Shown here: in pieces, positions 6,749-7,230 of the stretch
How the letters are laid out: each line of letters opens with the position of its first letter
How positions within the stretch are numbered: position 1 is the stretch's first letter
Source: JALGWA01 sp964604955
GTDB taxonomy: Bacteria; Arandabacterota; Arandabacteria; Arandabacterales; JALGWA01
Length of the DNA: 7,230 bases
Direction of reading: 5' to 3'
NCBI GenBank assembly: GCA_964604955.1
Contig: CAZSBE010000127.1
Location: 1-7,230, forward strand
Position numbers and translations under genes: made by a program
Notes under the pieces: model-generated
Told to the model about the DNA's origin: nothing
Seen by the model: only the letters and a program-made list of their open reading frames with translations
Database searches by the model: none

Positions 6749-7100
6749 ATTTCCCGAGCGCGGCCCTGGAAGGGGCGAATACGGCAAGGTACCGGCCCGG
6801 CTTGATGCACTTCATGCCGTGCTCGGAGCCCGGAGGGAAGTAGACCATGTCTCCGGCCGAGAGGGTTTCCCGGCGGTCTTCGAGTGCGATCTCATGCACG
6901 CCGCTCAAGATGAAGAGGCTTTCGCCCGTCACAATGGCGTGGTACTCGACTTCCATTCCCTCGCCGGCGTCAAAGAGGACGATGTTCTGGTAGAGGCTGT
7001 CGGCCGCAGAGAGGAGCAGCCGCTCGCAGAGGCCCTCGCGCCTTGTCTCGACGGGAGTCAGCTCCGAACTCCGCTTGATGATAACTGCATCGTCGGGCAC
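6747..7100 (-). CDS. small single-domain cupin protein
   Basis: A 117-residue cytosolic protein with one cupin beta-barrel; specific function not recognisable. Cupin motif 1 runs from Gly48 to Gly67 and keeps His54 and Glu60, but the usual second histidine is Ile56. Motif 2 runs from Gly83 (GDMVYFPPGSEHGMKC) with the PxG turn at 89-91 and His94. Three of the four classical metal ligands are therefore present. The start is a GTG at 7100, preceded by GGAGG (7110-7106) with a 5-base spacer; no in-frame ATG fits the N-terminus. The stop TAA lies within the T-tract of the opposing terminator. The gene follows tRNA-Leu on the same strand by 61 bases. A -10-like TAAAAT lies at 7127-7122, but no convincing -35 accompanies it. 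Candidates include a sugar or polyketide-type cupin, or a sensor-like binding protein. Confidence 0.82.
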   Translation of the reverse strand: MPDDAVIIKRSSELTPVETRREGLCERLLLSAADSLYQNIVLFDAGEGMEVEYHAIVTGESLFILSGVHEIALEDRRETLSAGDMVYFPPGSEHGMKCIKPGRYLAVFAPSRAALGK

Positions 7101-7128
7101 GCGCGCCTCCGCCGCTTGTGCATTTTAA

Positions 7129-7151
7129 GACCTGACCCCAGGACCTGACCC
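7129..7151. repeat. tandem GACCTGACCC motif between tRNA-Leu and cupin gene
   Basis: The ten bases GACCTGACCC occur at 7129-7138 and again at 7142-7151, a 13-base period. On the minus strand this reads GGGTCAGGTC twice, the second copy as GGGGTCAGGTCTTAAAATG. From memory, GGGGTCAGGTCTT-type motifs recur in many bacterial genomes next to REP-associated tyrosine transposases (RAYT). No transposase is present here, so it would be an orphan copy or remnant. The repetition is seen directly; the RAYT link is recalled, not tested. Confidence 0.5.
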
Positions 7152-7161
7152 TGGGAAGAAG

Positions 7162-7230
7162 TGGTGCCGGGAGGGGGACTTGAACCCCCACGGGCGAACC
7201 CATACGCCCCTCAAGCGCACGTGTCTACCA
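7162..7230 (-). tRNA. tRNA-Leu(GAG), partial (5' end outside window)
   Basis: On the minus strand the 3' part of a class II tRNA is clear. The end of the D-loop (GGTAGAC) is followed by an anticodon stem TGCGC/GCGTA enclosing the loop TTGAGGG, so the anticodon is GAG, reading leucine CUC/CUU codons. A long variable arm follows (GGG-TTCG-CCC). The T-arm GGGGG-TTCAAGT-CCCCC and the acceptor strand TCCCGGC, discriminator A and an encoded CCA (7164-7162) complete the 3' end. The long variable arm and GGTAGAC fit leucine. The 5' acceptor strand and most of the D-arm lie beyond the right edge. Confidence 0.93.

Noticed and set aside
6130..6810. 226-codon minus-strand frame under the 3' end of the peptidase gene
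   Set aside because: Antisense to conserved M3 coding sequence, running through the terminator; no domain or ribosome binding site seen.
7162..7230. tRNA 3' end as an integration (att) site of a mobile element
   Set aside because: No integrase gene and no second copy of the tRNA end is visible in the window; the neighbouring gene is an ordinary cupin.

Overview
The window holds seven protein genes and one tRNA gene, all of ordinary bacterial type, in GC-rich DNA (by eye around 60% GC) with frequent AGG arginine and ATA isoleucine codons. The Sec signal peptides, a small predicted beta-barrel outer-membrane protein and a periplasmic-type peptidase suggest a Gram-negative, didermic, heterotrophic bacterium. 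I cannot fix the phylum; an uncultivated high-GC lineage is a guess from overall flavour only.

Layout. (1) 2-2139, plus strand: the 3' part of an M42-family metallo-aminopeptidase, cut by the left edge, overlaps an MFS_3-type exporter by 10 bases; the two look translationally coupled. (2) 2159-3222, plus strand: an independent unit with a sigma70-like promoter, a strong ribosome binding site, an NAD-type malate dehydrogenase (GTG start) and a hairpin terminator. (3) 3264-4713, minus strand: a two-gene operon, driven by a near-consensus promoter, encodes a small secreted beta-barrel protein and, 12 bases later, the ribosome-assembly GTPase Era. (4) 4741-6748, plus strand: a divergent promoter drives an exported M3-family oligoendopeptidase that ends at a clear intrinsic terminator. 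(5) 6747-7230, minus strand: a small cupin protein whose stop codon lies in that terminator's T-tract, a short tandem motif (GACCTGACCC twice), and the 3' part of a tRNA-Leu(GAG) cut by the right edge.

How the genes fit together: two peptidases (M42 and exported M3) fit a peptide-scavenging heterotroph, and malate dehydrogenase is central carbon metabolism. Apart from the operon pairs, there is no sign that these genes form one pathway. I found no CRISPR array, insertion sequence, toxin-antitoxin pair, phage gene or defence system. No intergenic stretch exceeds 300 bases; the longest, between the divergent genes, is about 170 bases and is filled by two promoters. The points most worth checking are the corrected TTG start of the beta-barrel gene, an Asp-to-Pro change beside the malate dehydrogenase catalytic histidine, the coupling of era to an envelope gene, and the repeated motif beside the tRNA. 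No previously undescribed system was evident.
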